Below, piece by piece: positions 1-7,136 of a stretch of 10,970 bases of DNA. The stretch comes from Methanolinea sp. UBA275. GTDB lineage: Archaea; Halobacteriota; Methanomicrobia; Methanomicrobiales; Methanospirillaceae. The notes under the pieces were generated by a model. The model ran no database searches. It saw only the letters and a list, made by a program, of their open reading frames with translations, and was not told where the DNA came from. The stretch's first letter is position 1, and every line of letters begins with the position of its first letter. The stretch covers positions 1 through 10,970 of the forward strand of contig DAWU01000022.1 of NCBI GenBank assembly GCA_002506105.1. The letters are read 5' to 3'. Position numbers and translations under genes: made by a program.

Positions 1-384
1 TGACGGTGGATGGGACAGGGTATGGTTTGACACCGGCAGTCGTATCCAGTCTCTCTCCAGGGAGTCATACCCTGGGGCTCTCGCTGACGGGTTACCAGCA
101 GTACAGCGGGACAGCGAGTGTCACGGCAGGCACACAGACCCCTGTGAATGTCGTACTCACACCGGTCTCACCCACGACCGGATCGCTGAGCATCACGAGC
201 AGCCCGAGCGGGGCGACGGTGACGGTGGATGGGACAGGGTATGGAACGACACCGGCAATCGTATCCAGTCTCTCTCCAGGGAGTCATACCCTAGGGCTCT
301 CGCTGACGGGCTACCAGGCATACAGCGGTACCGCAACAGTCACCGCAGGTGTGCAGACCCCTGTGAATGTCGTACTCACCCCGG
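1..384 (+). repeat. Near-identical tandem DNA repeat, 219-bp period, in the PEGA gene
   Basis: Bases from 1 onward match bases from 220 onward in register (219 bp, 73 codons). Exact blocks include 1-25 against 220-244 and 41-73 against 260-292. Another block near 138-160 recurs at 357-379. Synonymous and amino-acid differences are few and clustered. The third and fourth PEGA modules are far more diverged. This points to a recent in-frame duplication or gene conversion of one module; more copies may lie left of the window. Confidence 0.85.
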
Positions 385-905
385 AACCAGTGGGAGAACC
401 CGGCTACCTCACCCTCTTCACATTCCCGAACAAGGCTATTGTTACCGTAGATGGTACAGTGATTGGAACCAGCCCTCTGATGGATGCAGCAATCAGTCCC
501 GGAATCCACACCCTGAAAGTCAGTGCTTCCGGCTATTCCGAGTATACCACAACCCTCGAGGTGATCTCAGATCAGCACAAGAGAATGCCCTTCGTCATCC
601 TCAAGAGAACCAGTGGTGGCGGTGTTCCGACACCGACACTCACCACCACCGTGACTCAGACCCCCTCTCCCGGAGAAACCGGTGGAATATCCGTGAAGAG
701 TTTCCCTAAAAATGCCGTGATATTTTTAAATAACGAAGTGAAAGGGAACACACCCGCCACCATCCAGGGGCTTGCCCCAGGCGAGTATGAACTGAAACTC
801 GTGTATCCCAGGTACCAGACCAAGGTAAAGACCGTGACCGTAGAGGCAGGGAAGATAACAGCGGTTCCCCTCATCCTCATGTTCCCTGACAGGTATACCC
901 GGTAA
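1..905 (+). CDS. PEGA-domain repeat protein, 5' end outside window
   Basis: The reading frame is open from the left edge (codons begin at base 3) and ends at TAA 903-905, so only the C-terminal ~300 residues are visible. They hold four PEGA-type repeats of about 70 residues. Counting from the GTG codon at base 6, they lie at roughly residues 1-52 (cut), 59-126, 134-201 and 226-292. Each has the family pattern of a hydrophobic strand, P-x-x-A-x-V-x-V-D-G, a G-x-x-P step, SPG-x-H-x-L and a Gly-Tyr near the end. A Thr/Pro/Gly linker at about 203-226 separates the last two. PEGA domains are small beta-sandwich modules common in surface proteins of methanogens, so an extracellular or cell-envelope role is likely but inferred. 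No membrane anchor is seen at the C-terminus; a signal peptide would lie upstream. The substrate or partner is unknown. Codon position 6 is an internal Val, not the start. Confidence 0.88.
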   Translation, partial: TVDGTGYGLTPAVVSSLSPGSHTLGLSLTGYQQYSGTASVTAGTQTPVNVVLTPVSPTTGSLSITSSPSGATVTVDGTGYGTTPAIVSSLSPGSHTLGLSLTGYQAYSGTATVTAGVQTPVNVVLTPEPVGEPGYLTLFTFPNKAIVTVDGTVIGTSPLMDAAISPGIHTLKVSASGYSEYTTTLEVISDQHKRMPFVILKRTSGGGVPTPTLTTTVTQTPSPGETGGISVKSFPKNAVIFLNNEVKGNTPATIQGLAPGEYELKLVYPRYQTKVKTVTVEAGKITAVPLILMFPDRYTR

Positions 906-917
906 TCTTTCCAGATT

Positions 918-927
918 CTTTTTTTTG
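918..927 (+). terminator. T-run terminator after the PEGA gene
   Basis: A run of eight T (919-926) starts 14 bases after the stop codon, with no clear hairpin before it. This fits archaeal intrinsic termination, which needs only a U-rich tract in the nascent RNA. It is predicted from sequence only. Confidence 0.45.
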
Positions 928-983
928 CGGTTATCCTCTCAAGAGCACCCGATCAGCAAATCACCCTTTATCCTGATTTTTCA

Positions 984-992
984 ATAAAAAAT
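984..992 (-). terminator. T-run terminator after hypF (minus strand)
   Basis: Six A on the plus strand (986-991) read as TTTTTT on the minus strand, about 40 bases past the hypF stop. Together with the plus-strand T-run at 919-926, it gives each of the convergent genes its own T-rich exit signal. The assignment is by position and composition only. Confidence 0.35.
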
Positions 993-1030
993 ACCGGGAT
1001 ATTTACGTACAGCCTGGGAAGCCGGGGCTG

Positions 1031-3262
1031 TCACTCATCCATTTCAGTGATCCCGGCAAAGATGCACTGGCCGTATGATATACACCCATCCCCGAGAGGA
1101 TACTCAGCATTCATGCAGAAATCGAGGCCTGATCCTGTCACCTGTTCCCTGATGGTCTCCCTGATTGCCCTATTGTAGGCAACACCACCTGAGAGTGCAA
1201 CCAGGGGGATATTGTGCTCGACCGCGGCATGGATGGCGATTCCCGCGATACCCCTGGCCAGGTTGAACTGGAATGAGGCTGCAATATTCCGGAGGGAGGA
1301 TGTATCGCGGTCTTTCACCCTCCTGCTCCGTTCCATCGCCTCACGAAGGAGTGCCCGCGTGGACAGGACTTCCACTCCACCATCGCGTGAAAAAACCAGG
1401 TCCCACGGCTCTGCCTTTCCACCCGCTGCAAAGGATTCCAGTTTCATGGCTGGTTCCCCGTCGTACGTCCTTTCCCGGCATATGCCGAGGAGTGCAGATG
1501 CTGCGTCGAGTACCCTTCCCGTGCTTGATGTGGGCACCACGTTGATGGTGCGTGATACCTGTGCTTCAAGGACGGATATTTCATGGTCGGTCCATCCACG
1601 GGCCTTCAGGAGTGCAACGGTCTTGTCTTCCGGGAGAATCCCGTACAGCATCCTCTCCGGGAACCGGGTTGCCAGGTCGCCGCCAGGCATCGGGACCACT
1701 TCGAGATGACCGACCCTCTCAAAGTGCGGAACAGATCCTGCAAAGACCTCCCCTCCCCAGACTGTGCCGTCCTCCCCGTACCCAACTCCATCAATGGCGA
1801 TTCCAATACATAGTTCACGAGTCGTTGCCGCGATATGTGCCTGGTGATGCTGTACAGGGATGAGTGTTGCGCCATGGTGTTCGGCAAGTTCCTTCGCATA
1901 CCTCGTGGAGAGGAACTGGGGATGCGCATCATGAGCGATGTACTGGTATCCCTCTCCCAGCAGCCTGCCGAGATTCCCGATCGTCTCCTGGAGATACGCA
2001 TACGTCTGGGGGTTCCGGACGTTTCCTACGTGGGGCGACGTGGTGCAGAAACCCTCCCTGTATATCGTGATATTGGAATTGAGTTCGGGTCCTACCGCCA
2101 GGATAGCCCGCCTGCCCAGGTCGATTGCGGTCCTGCGGGGCGCCATGCCACGCGAGAGGCGTATGATGAACCCGTCGCGGACCACGGAGTCATCGCAACG
2201 GTTCACGATCTTCCGGTCATGGGTAAGGAAGAAATCCACGTGATCGTGCATCCTCGCCACGGCCGTATCGATCTCGGTGATCATGGGATACCCCGGAATG
2301 TTCGCACTGGTCATGATGAGGAAGGGGTGGGAGAGGTGTGAGAAGAGGAGATAGTGCAGCCCTGTATAGGGGAGCATGCACCCGATGGTATGGAGGTTGC
2401 TGATATCAGCATGAGCTTCGTGATCCCGCTTCTCCAGCACCGCAATGGGCTTCTGGTATCCCTGCATGACCATGCGATCCTCCCGGGTAAGGATGGCGAT
2501 GCGCTCAAGATGATCCGGTGTCACCATGACCGCGAATGGCTGCTCTGATCGCCCCAGCCGCCGTTTCAGTTCCCGTGCCGATTCCTCGATGCAGGCCAGA
2601 TGAAATCCGCCAATTCCACGTAATCCCACAATTGCACCGGTATCAAGGAGGCGGGCAGTATCAGCAATAGGATTCCTGGTGGGGATAGGTTTTCCATCAG
2701 GGTCAATGAGCTTCAAACCCGGGCCGCAGGAGCTGCACGCAATCGTCTGGGCATGGTGCCTCCTGCAATCGGGGTTCCCGTATTCCCGTCCGCATTCCGG
2801 GCACATGGGAAATGCGTTCATCGAGGTTCTCTCCCTGTCATAGGGGAGGGTCTCGATGATGCTGTAACGGGGCCCGCAGTTCACACATGACGTGCACCAG
2901 TATTCATGATACCGTCCCCCGGGAGTGGTGATGTCTGATATACACTGGTCGCATATCGCAAGATCGGGGGGGATCATCCCTGACAGGGTGCCGCTCCTGC
3001 TCGGCTGGATGGAAAAATCATCGGGAAAAGGGCCCGGATCCGGAAACACTTCGATATGGTCGATTCGGGAGAGTGGGGGGCCCCGGGAGATGGTTGCGAG
3101 AAAATCCGAAAATCGCTCTCCCGAAGCCCGGATCTCCACCTCGCTTCCCCGGTTGGTCACAACGCCGCGGATTCCAAGGCTCTTGGCGGTAGCATACACA
3201 AAAGGGCGGAAGCCAACACCCTGCACAATTCCCCGGATTTGTATCCTCCCGCTCCTTTGCAT
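1031..3262 (-). CDS. hypF: Carbamoyltransferase HypF, [NiFe]-hydrogenase maturation
   Basis: HypF uses carbamoyl phosphate and ATP to carbamoylate the C-terminal Cys of HypE, which yields the CN ligands of the [NiFe] active site. About 743 residues, the usual size. Domains in order: acylphosphatase (VQGVGFRPF with catalytic R19 and N37); a double zinc region with C104/C107, C126/C129, C154/C157 and C176/C179; a YrdC-like nucleotide-binding domain at about 185-370 (GIGGFHLAC); and a Kae1-like carbamoyltransferase domain at about 385-743. The last has HHQAH at 472-476, D-G-x-G-x-G-x-D-G near 491-499 and a late SGGVAYN. All core motifs are present, so it should be active. The start is ATG at 3260-3262; an in-frame TTG at 3269-3271 would add three residues, and neither has a Shine-Dalgarno motif. 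Two extra cysteines, C123 and C166, flank the zinc ligands. No other hyp or hydrogenase genes are in view. Confidence 0.96.
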   Translation of the reverse strand: MQRSGRIQIRGIVQGVGFRPFVYATAKSLGIRGVVTNRGSEVEIRASGERFSDFLATISRGPPLSRIDHIEVFPDPGPFPDDFSIQPSRSGTLSGMIPPDLAICDQCISDITTPGGRYHEYWCTSCVNCGPRYSIIETLPYDRERTSMNAFPMCPECGREYGNPDCRRHHAQTIACSSCGPGLKLIDPDGKPIPTRNPIADTARLLDTGAIVGLRGIGGFHLACIEESARELKRRLGRSEQPFAVMVTPDHLERIAILTREDRMVMQGYQKPIAVLEKRDHEAHADISNLHTIGCMLPYTGLHYLLFSHLSHPFLIMTSANIPGYPMITEIDTAVARMHDHVDFFLTHDRKIVNRCDDSVVRDGFIIRLSRGMAPRRTAIDLGRRAILAVGPELNSNITIYREGFCTTSPHVGNVRNPQTYAYLQETIGNLGRLLGEGYQYIAHDAHPQFLSTRYAKELAEHHGATLIPVQHHQAHIAATTRELCIGIAIDGVGYGEDGTVWGGEVFAGSVPHFERVGHLEVVPMPGGDLATRFPERMLYGILPEDKTVALLKARGWTDHEISVLEAQVSRTINVVPTSSTGRVLDAASALLGICRERTYDGEPAMKLESFAAGGKAEPWDLVFSRDGGVEVLSTRALLREAMERSRRVKDRDTSSLRNIAASFQFNLARGIAGIAIHAAVEHNIPLVALSGGVAYNRAIRETIREQVTGSGLDFCMNAEYPLGDGCISYGQCIFAGITEMDE

Positions 3263-3319
3263 GCCGTTCAAACAAAGATTTATTGATTTATCCCGTCATA
3301 TAATACTAGGGTTTTACCA
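3263..3319. promoter_or_regulatory. Short divergent promoter region between hypF and the regulator operon
   Basis: Only 57 bp separate the two divergent starts, and the stretch is AT-rich. For the minus strand, a TATA-like TATTATATG (about 3296-3304) lies some 25-30 bp before a plausible hypF start site, giving a very short leader. For the plus strand, TTTATTGATTTAT (3279-3291) is at a fitting distance for transcription starting near 3308. The two core promoters therefore interleave, and a regulator binding here could affect both units. Element positions are read by eye. Confidence 0.4.
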
Positions 3320-3832
3320 GTGAGCGGCCATATCCGGATAGTCAATGATCCCGTGGACCTTGTTCCTCTTCTCATGACATTTCATAATTCGACCTTTAAA
3401 CAGGTCTATGATCTTTTGAACAAATCCTGGATGACCGAAGAAGAGCTATGCAGTCACATTCACGATGGGGATCTGGGGCAGTGCCTGCTGGTTCTCAAGA
3501 AGGGGAGCCTTATCGAGGAGAAGTGGAGGATGCCGGATCCCGGGCAGAAACCGGTAAAGGAATATCGGGCAACGTACAACAAGTTCAGGGCAAATTTCCA
3601 GTGCAACTTCGGCGATCTCTCAGATTTGCTTTTCATTGCCATCTCCAACGATGAAGAACTTCGCCTTATGGTCGAGAAGGTCGAGGAAGAACTGCGCTCG
3701 GGGAACACCTCCATCAACGACATTGCCAGGAAGTTCGGGGTCAATCCCGTCTTCATCAAGGGGCTTGCAAAACGTATCCCCCACCTTGATGTAAAGGGGC
3801 AGGGGCTGGTGCTCCTTGACAGAAGCCAGTAA
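3320..3832 (+). CDS. Winged-helix transcriptional regulator, ArsR-like, with second HTH
   Basis: A 170-residue soluble protein. Residues about 22-92 resemble an ArsR-like winged helix: NSTFKQVYDLL helix, MTEEELCSHI turn helix, then GQCLLVLKKGSLIEEKW leading to a wing with R-M-P-D-P-G and K-E-Y. A second helix-turn-helix-like stretch lies at about 129-152 (SINDIARKFGVNPVFIKGLA). This type of protein is known as an archaeal predicted transcriptional regulator; I cannot name a characterised member. The start is GTG at 3320, with a weak AGGG at 3308-3311; an internal ATG (residue 19) would cut into the fold. It is the first gene of the cluster, its last 17 bases overlap the next gene, and it probably acts on the operon or on the divergent hypF. 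The latter is inference. No ligand or metal site is evident beyond two isolated Cys. Confidence 0.85.
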   Translation: MSGHIRIVNDPVDLVPLLMTFHNSTFKQVYDLLNKSWMTEEELCSHIHDGDLGQCLLVLKKGSLIEEKWRMPDPGQKPVKEYRATYNKFRANFQCNFGDLSDLLFIAISNDEELRLMVEKVEEELRSGNTSINDIARKFGVNPVFIKGLAKRIPHLDVKGQGLVLLDRSQ

Positions 3833-4625
3833 GGACCCCTTATCATCGCTTCTCCGGAGCAAGCGGGAAGTCACCCGGTTGCAGATACTCGTCGAGGTTG
3901 CCGAGCACCAGCCGGCAGTCAGGCAGCAGGAGATCGCGGAAAAACTGGGTGTCACTCCCCAGGCGGTCTCGGAATACATCCGCGAACTGGTTGACGAGGA
4001 GATGGTGGACTCCCATGGCCGCGGGAGATACAGCGTGACGAGGAGCGGCATCGAATGGATCCTGAGCCATGCCGAAGCACTGGAATCATATGCCCGCCAC
4101 ATTCGCCGCGACATCATCCAGCAGGTCTCCACATGGACGGCCATCGCCGCAGTCGATCTCTCCGAAGGGGAACAGGTAGGAGTCTACATGGAGCATGGAT
4201 GGCTCTATGCCTCGCCTGAGCCCAGGAGCGCTATGGGGACGGTGATCATTGATGCTCGAGCTGGGGAGGATGTGGGAGTCGCCAGGCTGACAGGGCTTAT
4301 CGATCATACCGAGGGAATCATTCACGTATGCAAGGTCCCGCGTGTCCAGCGTGGAGGATCGCGCAAAGTGCGGAAGGACCGCCTCCTTGACGTCATCGCG
4401 GATGTAGGCGTGGTTGCGGCGGTCGGCCTTGAAGGGTGCGTAGCCCTGCAGCATGCCGGAAAAACCCCTGACATGTTCTTCGGAGCCAGGGAAGGGGTGA
4501 TCGAGGCTGCGTTCCATGGCATCGATTGTGCTATCCTCGTGGTCGACGAGGAGTTCACCGATTTCCTGAAACGGCTGGAAGGAGTGGGGCTGACCTATGT
4601 CCTCCATGACCTGATTGCCCCATGA
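3816..4625 (+). CDS. MarR-type winged-helix regulator with uncharacterised C-terminal domain
   Basis: A 269-residue protein. Residues about 18-84 form a clear winged helix: the recognition region is QQEIAEKLGVTPQAVSEYI (38-55), followed by a wing and YSVTRSGIEWI. Residues 105-269 form a separate alpha/beta domain rich in Gly and Val (GEDVGV, ADVGVVAAVGLEGC, AILVVDEEF) that could sense a small molecule. I recall similar proteins in methanogens and haloarchaea annotated with a domain of unknown function, possibly DUF7839, but cannot confirm the accession. The start is TTG at 3816, inside the end of the preceding gene; no ATG or GTG lies between it and the HTH, so this start is needed to keep the fold whole. 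Translation is probably coupled to the gene before it, and its TGA overlaps the helicase ATG (ATGA, 4622-4625). Role in regulation: likely; target: unknown. Confidence 0.85.
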   Translation: MTEASKDPLSSLLRSKREVTRLQILVEVAEHQPAVRQQEIAEKLGVTPQAVSEYIRELVDEEMVDSHGRGRYSVTRSGIEWILSHAEALESYARHIRRDIIQQVSTWTAIAAVDLSEGEQVGVYMEHGWLYASPEPRSAMGTVIIDARAGEDVGVARLTGLIDHTEGIIHVCKVPRVQRGGSRKVRKDRLLDVIADVGVVAAVGLEGCVALQHAGKTPDMFFGAREGVIEAAFHGIDCAILVVDEEFTDFLKRLEGVGLTYVLHDLIAP

Positions 4626-6661
4626 ACGTGATAGTCCAGCCGCAGAAGGGGACGTATAAGATCCTGTTTCTTGACAATCTGCAGGTCAGGGCGGTGGGGA
4701 TCGCCGAGATCGATGCCACGGCGAAGGGGCACCGGCCGGGCCATTACAGGGTCAAATGGGGGAGGAAGCACCAGTTTCGTGCCACCCCCTCAAAGGAGCT
4801 TGTCGTCTCGCTCAGGAAGGCGACGGTATACCTGACCCAGGGTGATGAGCATTTCGAGGCATTTCTCCATGATTTCCAGATCCCCTTCACCCATGCAAAG
4901 GTGTGCAGGATCTGCCTCATGGAGGACCGGGTCACTCCCCTGAACAAGAAAAACAGCGTCCGTTACACCACCGGGGAGCAAGTCTGTTTCGAGTGTGCAC
5001 GGCGGGAACTAAGGCGGGAACTCGCCACCATGGGGAAGGTCGGAACCCAGGCACTCGGGCACCTTGAGGAGCTCCTCAAAAATTTCCGCGATATGGAGAA
5101 GGTGCTTGCAAGCGTCCAGCCGGAGAAGGTCCGGATATCCCAGGCGCTCTTCGATCGACTCGAAGCCCACCCCGTCCAGAAAACCCAGGGGATCGAGGAG
5201 CTTCCCCTCCCCCGGGAATTCATAGATGTTGCAGGGGTGGAAACACTCATGCCTGCACAGCAGATGGCGGTAGATGCAGGCCTGCTGTTCGGAAAGCATC
5301 TCCTGATCGTCTCTGCCACCGCAAGCGGGAAGACGTTTATCGGGGAGATGGCAGGACTCAAGAATTACAGGGAAGGAAGGGGCCACATCCTGTTTCTCGT
5401 CCCCCTGGTGGCACTGGCCGTCCAGAAGTACCAGCGTTTTGAGGAGCGGTACGGGAAGATCGCTGGTGTCGGGGTCCTGATAGGGCAGGCCCGCATCAAG
5501 ATGCCGGAGAATGCACCTGTCGGCGACAGAAACATCCGGGCGCCCATTGTGGTGGGGACCTATGAGGGAGTGGATCATTTCATCAGGTCCGGAAAGCGGC
5601 TCCCCCGCATCGGGACCGTGGTTATCGACGAGGTGCAGATGCTCGAGGACCCGGACCGTGGCCACCGCCTTGACGGCCTGGTCGCAAGGTTGAAGTACCT
5701 TGCCCCGAAGGCCCAGTTCCTCTACCTTTCGGCCACTATCGGGGTCCCGAAAGTACTTGCAAAGAAACTGGGTGCCACGCTTGTCCGGTACGACGATCGG
5801 CCGGTAGCCCTCGAACGATACCTCGTTTTTGTCGAGCACAAGCAGAAGATTCCGACCATCAAGCGCCTCTGCACCCAGGAATATTCCCGCGTCTCGTCGA
5901 AGGGGTTCCGCGGCCAGACGATTATCTTCACCCATGCCCGTGCGAGGACCCACGTCGTTGCCGATGCCCTGGGACCGGGATACGCAGCCTACCATGCAGG
6001 CCTCACCTCGCAGGAGCGGAGGGAGATCGAGGCGAAGTTCCTCTCCGGGAAGATCAAGGCTGTGGTGACCACCGCAGCGTTGGGGGCCGGGGTTGACTTT
6101 CCTGCATCGCAGGTGATTTTCGATTCCCTCGCAATGGGAATCTCATGGCTTTCAGTCCAGGAATTCAACCAGATGGCCGGCCGTGCAGGCCGCCCTGACT
6201 TCCACGACCTGGGGAAGGTTGTAGTGCTGGCCGAACCTGGCGCCTCATACTCCAGGGACTCAAAAGTCACCGAGGAGGAGGTTGCCATGCAGCTCCTCAA
6301 GGGTGAGATGGAGGAGGTAGCCCCTGAGCATGATCTCGAGCAGAGCTCGGAGGAGTATGTGGCAAATGCCGTCGTGTGCAATGGAACGCTCAGCGATCTG
6401 GACCGGATCAACGAGACCATGGTGGGCAGCATGGAGCCGGTCCTCGATATCCTGCTGGGAAAAAACCTCGTCACGAGGAAAGAAGGAACGATCGTGCTCT
6501 CACCTCTCGCACACGTCATGGCCGAGCACTTCATCGGGGTGGAACGCCTGGCGGAGATACAGAAACTGATGAAGAAGATTGACGAGCCGCTGGAGATCGT
6601 TGCAGAGCTCGAATGTGCAGACGTTGAGCAGAAGAAGGAGAAGGAGAGGAAGAGGAGATGA
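4622..6661 (+). CDS. Ski2-like SF2 helicase with N-terminal Zn finger (ASH-Ski2-like)
   Basis: A 679-residue ATP-dependent nucleic-acid helicase. The N-terminal domain (1-200) has a C4 zinc-finger pattern, C95-x2-C98 and C122-x2-C125. The helicase core follows: motif I ATASGKT (232-238, K237), Ia FLVPLVALA, Ib VGTYEGVD, motif II DEVQ (336-339), motif III SAT (370-372), IV IIFTHARA, V TTAALGAGVDFP and VI QMAGRAGR (517-524). The C-terminus ends in a very basic, charged tail. The layout of a zinc-bearing N-terminal extension plus a Ski2-type core fits the euryarchaeal ASH-Ski2 family, reported to partner aRNase J and the exosome in RNA decay. Hel308, a DNA-repair helicase, has a similar core and is the main alternative, but lacks this N-terminal finger. 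Motif II has Gln in place of the usual His. The start codon shares ATGA with the upstream regulator, indicating translational coupling. Confidence 0.9.
   Translation: MNVIVQPQKGTYKILFLDNLQVRAVGIAEIDATAKGHRPGHYRVKWGRKHQFRATPSKELVVSLRKATVYLTQGDEHFEAFLHDFQIPFTHAKVCRICLMEDRVTPLNKKNSVRYTTGEQVCFECARRELRRELATMGKVGTQALGHLEELLKNFRDMEKVLASVQPEKVRISQALFDRLEAHPVQKTQGIEELPLPREFIDVAGVETLMPAQQMAVDAGLLFGKHLLIVSATASGKTFIGEMAGLKNYREGRGHILFLVPLVALAVQKYQRFEERYGKIAGVGVLIGQARIKMPENAPVGDRNIRAPIVVGTYEGVDHFIRSGKRLPRIGTVVIDEVQMLEDPDRGHRLDGLVARLKYLAPKAQFLYLSATIGVPKVLAKKLGATLVRYDDRPVALERYLVFVEHKQKIPTIKRLCTQEYSRVSSKGFRGQTIIFTHARARTHVVADALGPGYAAYHAGLTSQERREIEAKFLSGKIKAVVTTAALGAGVDFPASQVIFDSLAMGISWLSVQEFNQMAGRAGRPDFHDLGKVVVLAEPGASYSRDSKVTEEEVAMQLLKGEMEEVAPEHDLEQSSEEYVANAVVCNGTLSDLDRINETMVGSMEPVLDILLGKNLVTRKEGTIVLSPLAHVMAEHFIGVERLAEIQKLMKKIDEPLEIVAELECADVEQKKEKERKRR
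6653..6657 (+). promoter_or_regulatory. Ribosome-binding site fixing the lipoprotein start
   Basis: AGGAG lies 8 bases before ATG 6666-6668 and inside the last codons of the helicase. It supports this ATG over the upstream in-frame ATG at 6579, which would place a basic helicase-antiparallel stretch before the signal peptide. Confidence 0.6.
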
Positions 6662-6665
6662 AGAG

Positions 6666-7130
6666 ATGAAACGATGTATGTTCCTTGTTATTTCCATACT
6701 GATCCTGGTAATATTCACATGCGGCTGCGTGAGCCCGACGGCACATACATTATCCGGACCAGGATTCAACCAGAGCCCGACACCTTCGACCATGACGACC
6801 GGAGGCAGGGTCATCGCGATGGCAGTGCCTGCCGACGAGATCGACACGTCGTATCCGGAAGCAAGGGACCTGCTGATCGAAGGCCTGACGTATAATGCCA
6901 ACGGGAACCGTTTCCGGGAAGCGATTGAATGTTATGACCGGGCGCTCGAAATCCACCCCGATTTTTCGGTCGCGTGGTCGGCGAAAGGTGTGGCGCTCCA
7001 CAACCTCGGGAGATACGACGAGGCGTTAGAGTGCTATGACAGGGCTCTTTCGCTCGATCCCGGGAACGAAGGGATCGACGAATTGAAGGAAATCACGCTC
7101 CAGGACCGGGAACGGTTGAGAGGTACATGA
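6666..7130 (+). CDS. Predicted lipoprotein with two TPR repeats
   Basis: A 154-residue exported protein. Residues 1-20 form a signal peptide (MKRC followed by a run of Ile/Leu/Val) ending in a lipobox-like TCGC, so C21 is the probable lipidated residue. A Ser/Thr/Pro-rich linker (about 23-46) follows, typical of archaeal secreted proteins. Two tetratricopeptide repeats at about 68-135 carry the pattern FREAIECYDRALEIHPDF and YDEALECYDRALSLDPGN, with a short C-terminal helix after them. TPRs bind partner proteins, so this is probably an outward-facing scaffold on the cytoplasmic membrane. The start at 6666 is set by the signal peptide and AGGAG at 6653-6657. It starts 4 bp after the helicase stop and ends 6 bp before the membrane protein, which makes co-transcription likely. 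The partner is not known; the next gene is the obvious candidate. Confidence 0.85.
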   Translation: MKRCMFLVISILILVIFTCGCVSPTAHTLSGPGFNQSPTPSTMTTGGRVIAMAVPADEIDTSYPEARDLLIEGLTYNANGNRFREAIECYDRALEIHPDFSVAWSAKGVALHNLGRYDEALECYDRALSLDPGNEGIDELKEITLQDRERLRGT

Positions 7131-7136
7131 CTGGTT

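Noticed and set aside
1212..2341. Several plus-strand open frames of 90-168 codons opposite hypF
   Set aside because: All are antisense to conserved HypF domains, overlap one another in different frames and give low-complexity Arg/Ser/Pro-rich products.
5009..5995. 328-codon minus-strand open frame inside the helicase
   Set aside because: It is antisense to conserved helicase motifs I-IV, and its product shows no family pattern.
6579..6665. Upstream start for the TPR lipoprotein
   Set aside because: It would add 29 residues rich in Arg before the signal peptide, inside the helicase gene. AGGAG and the signal peptide both support ATG 6666.
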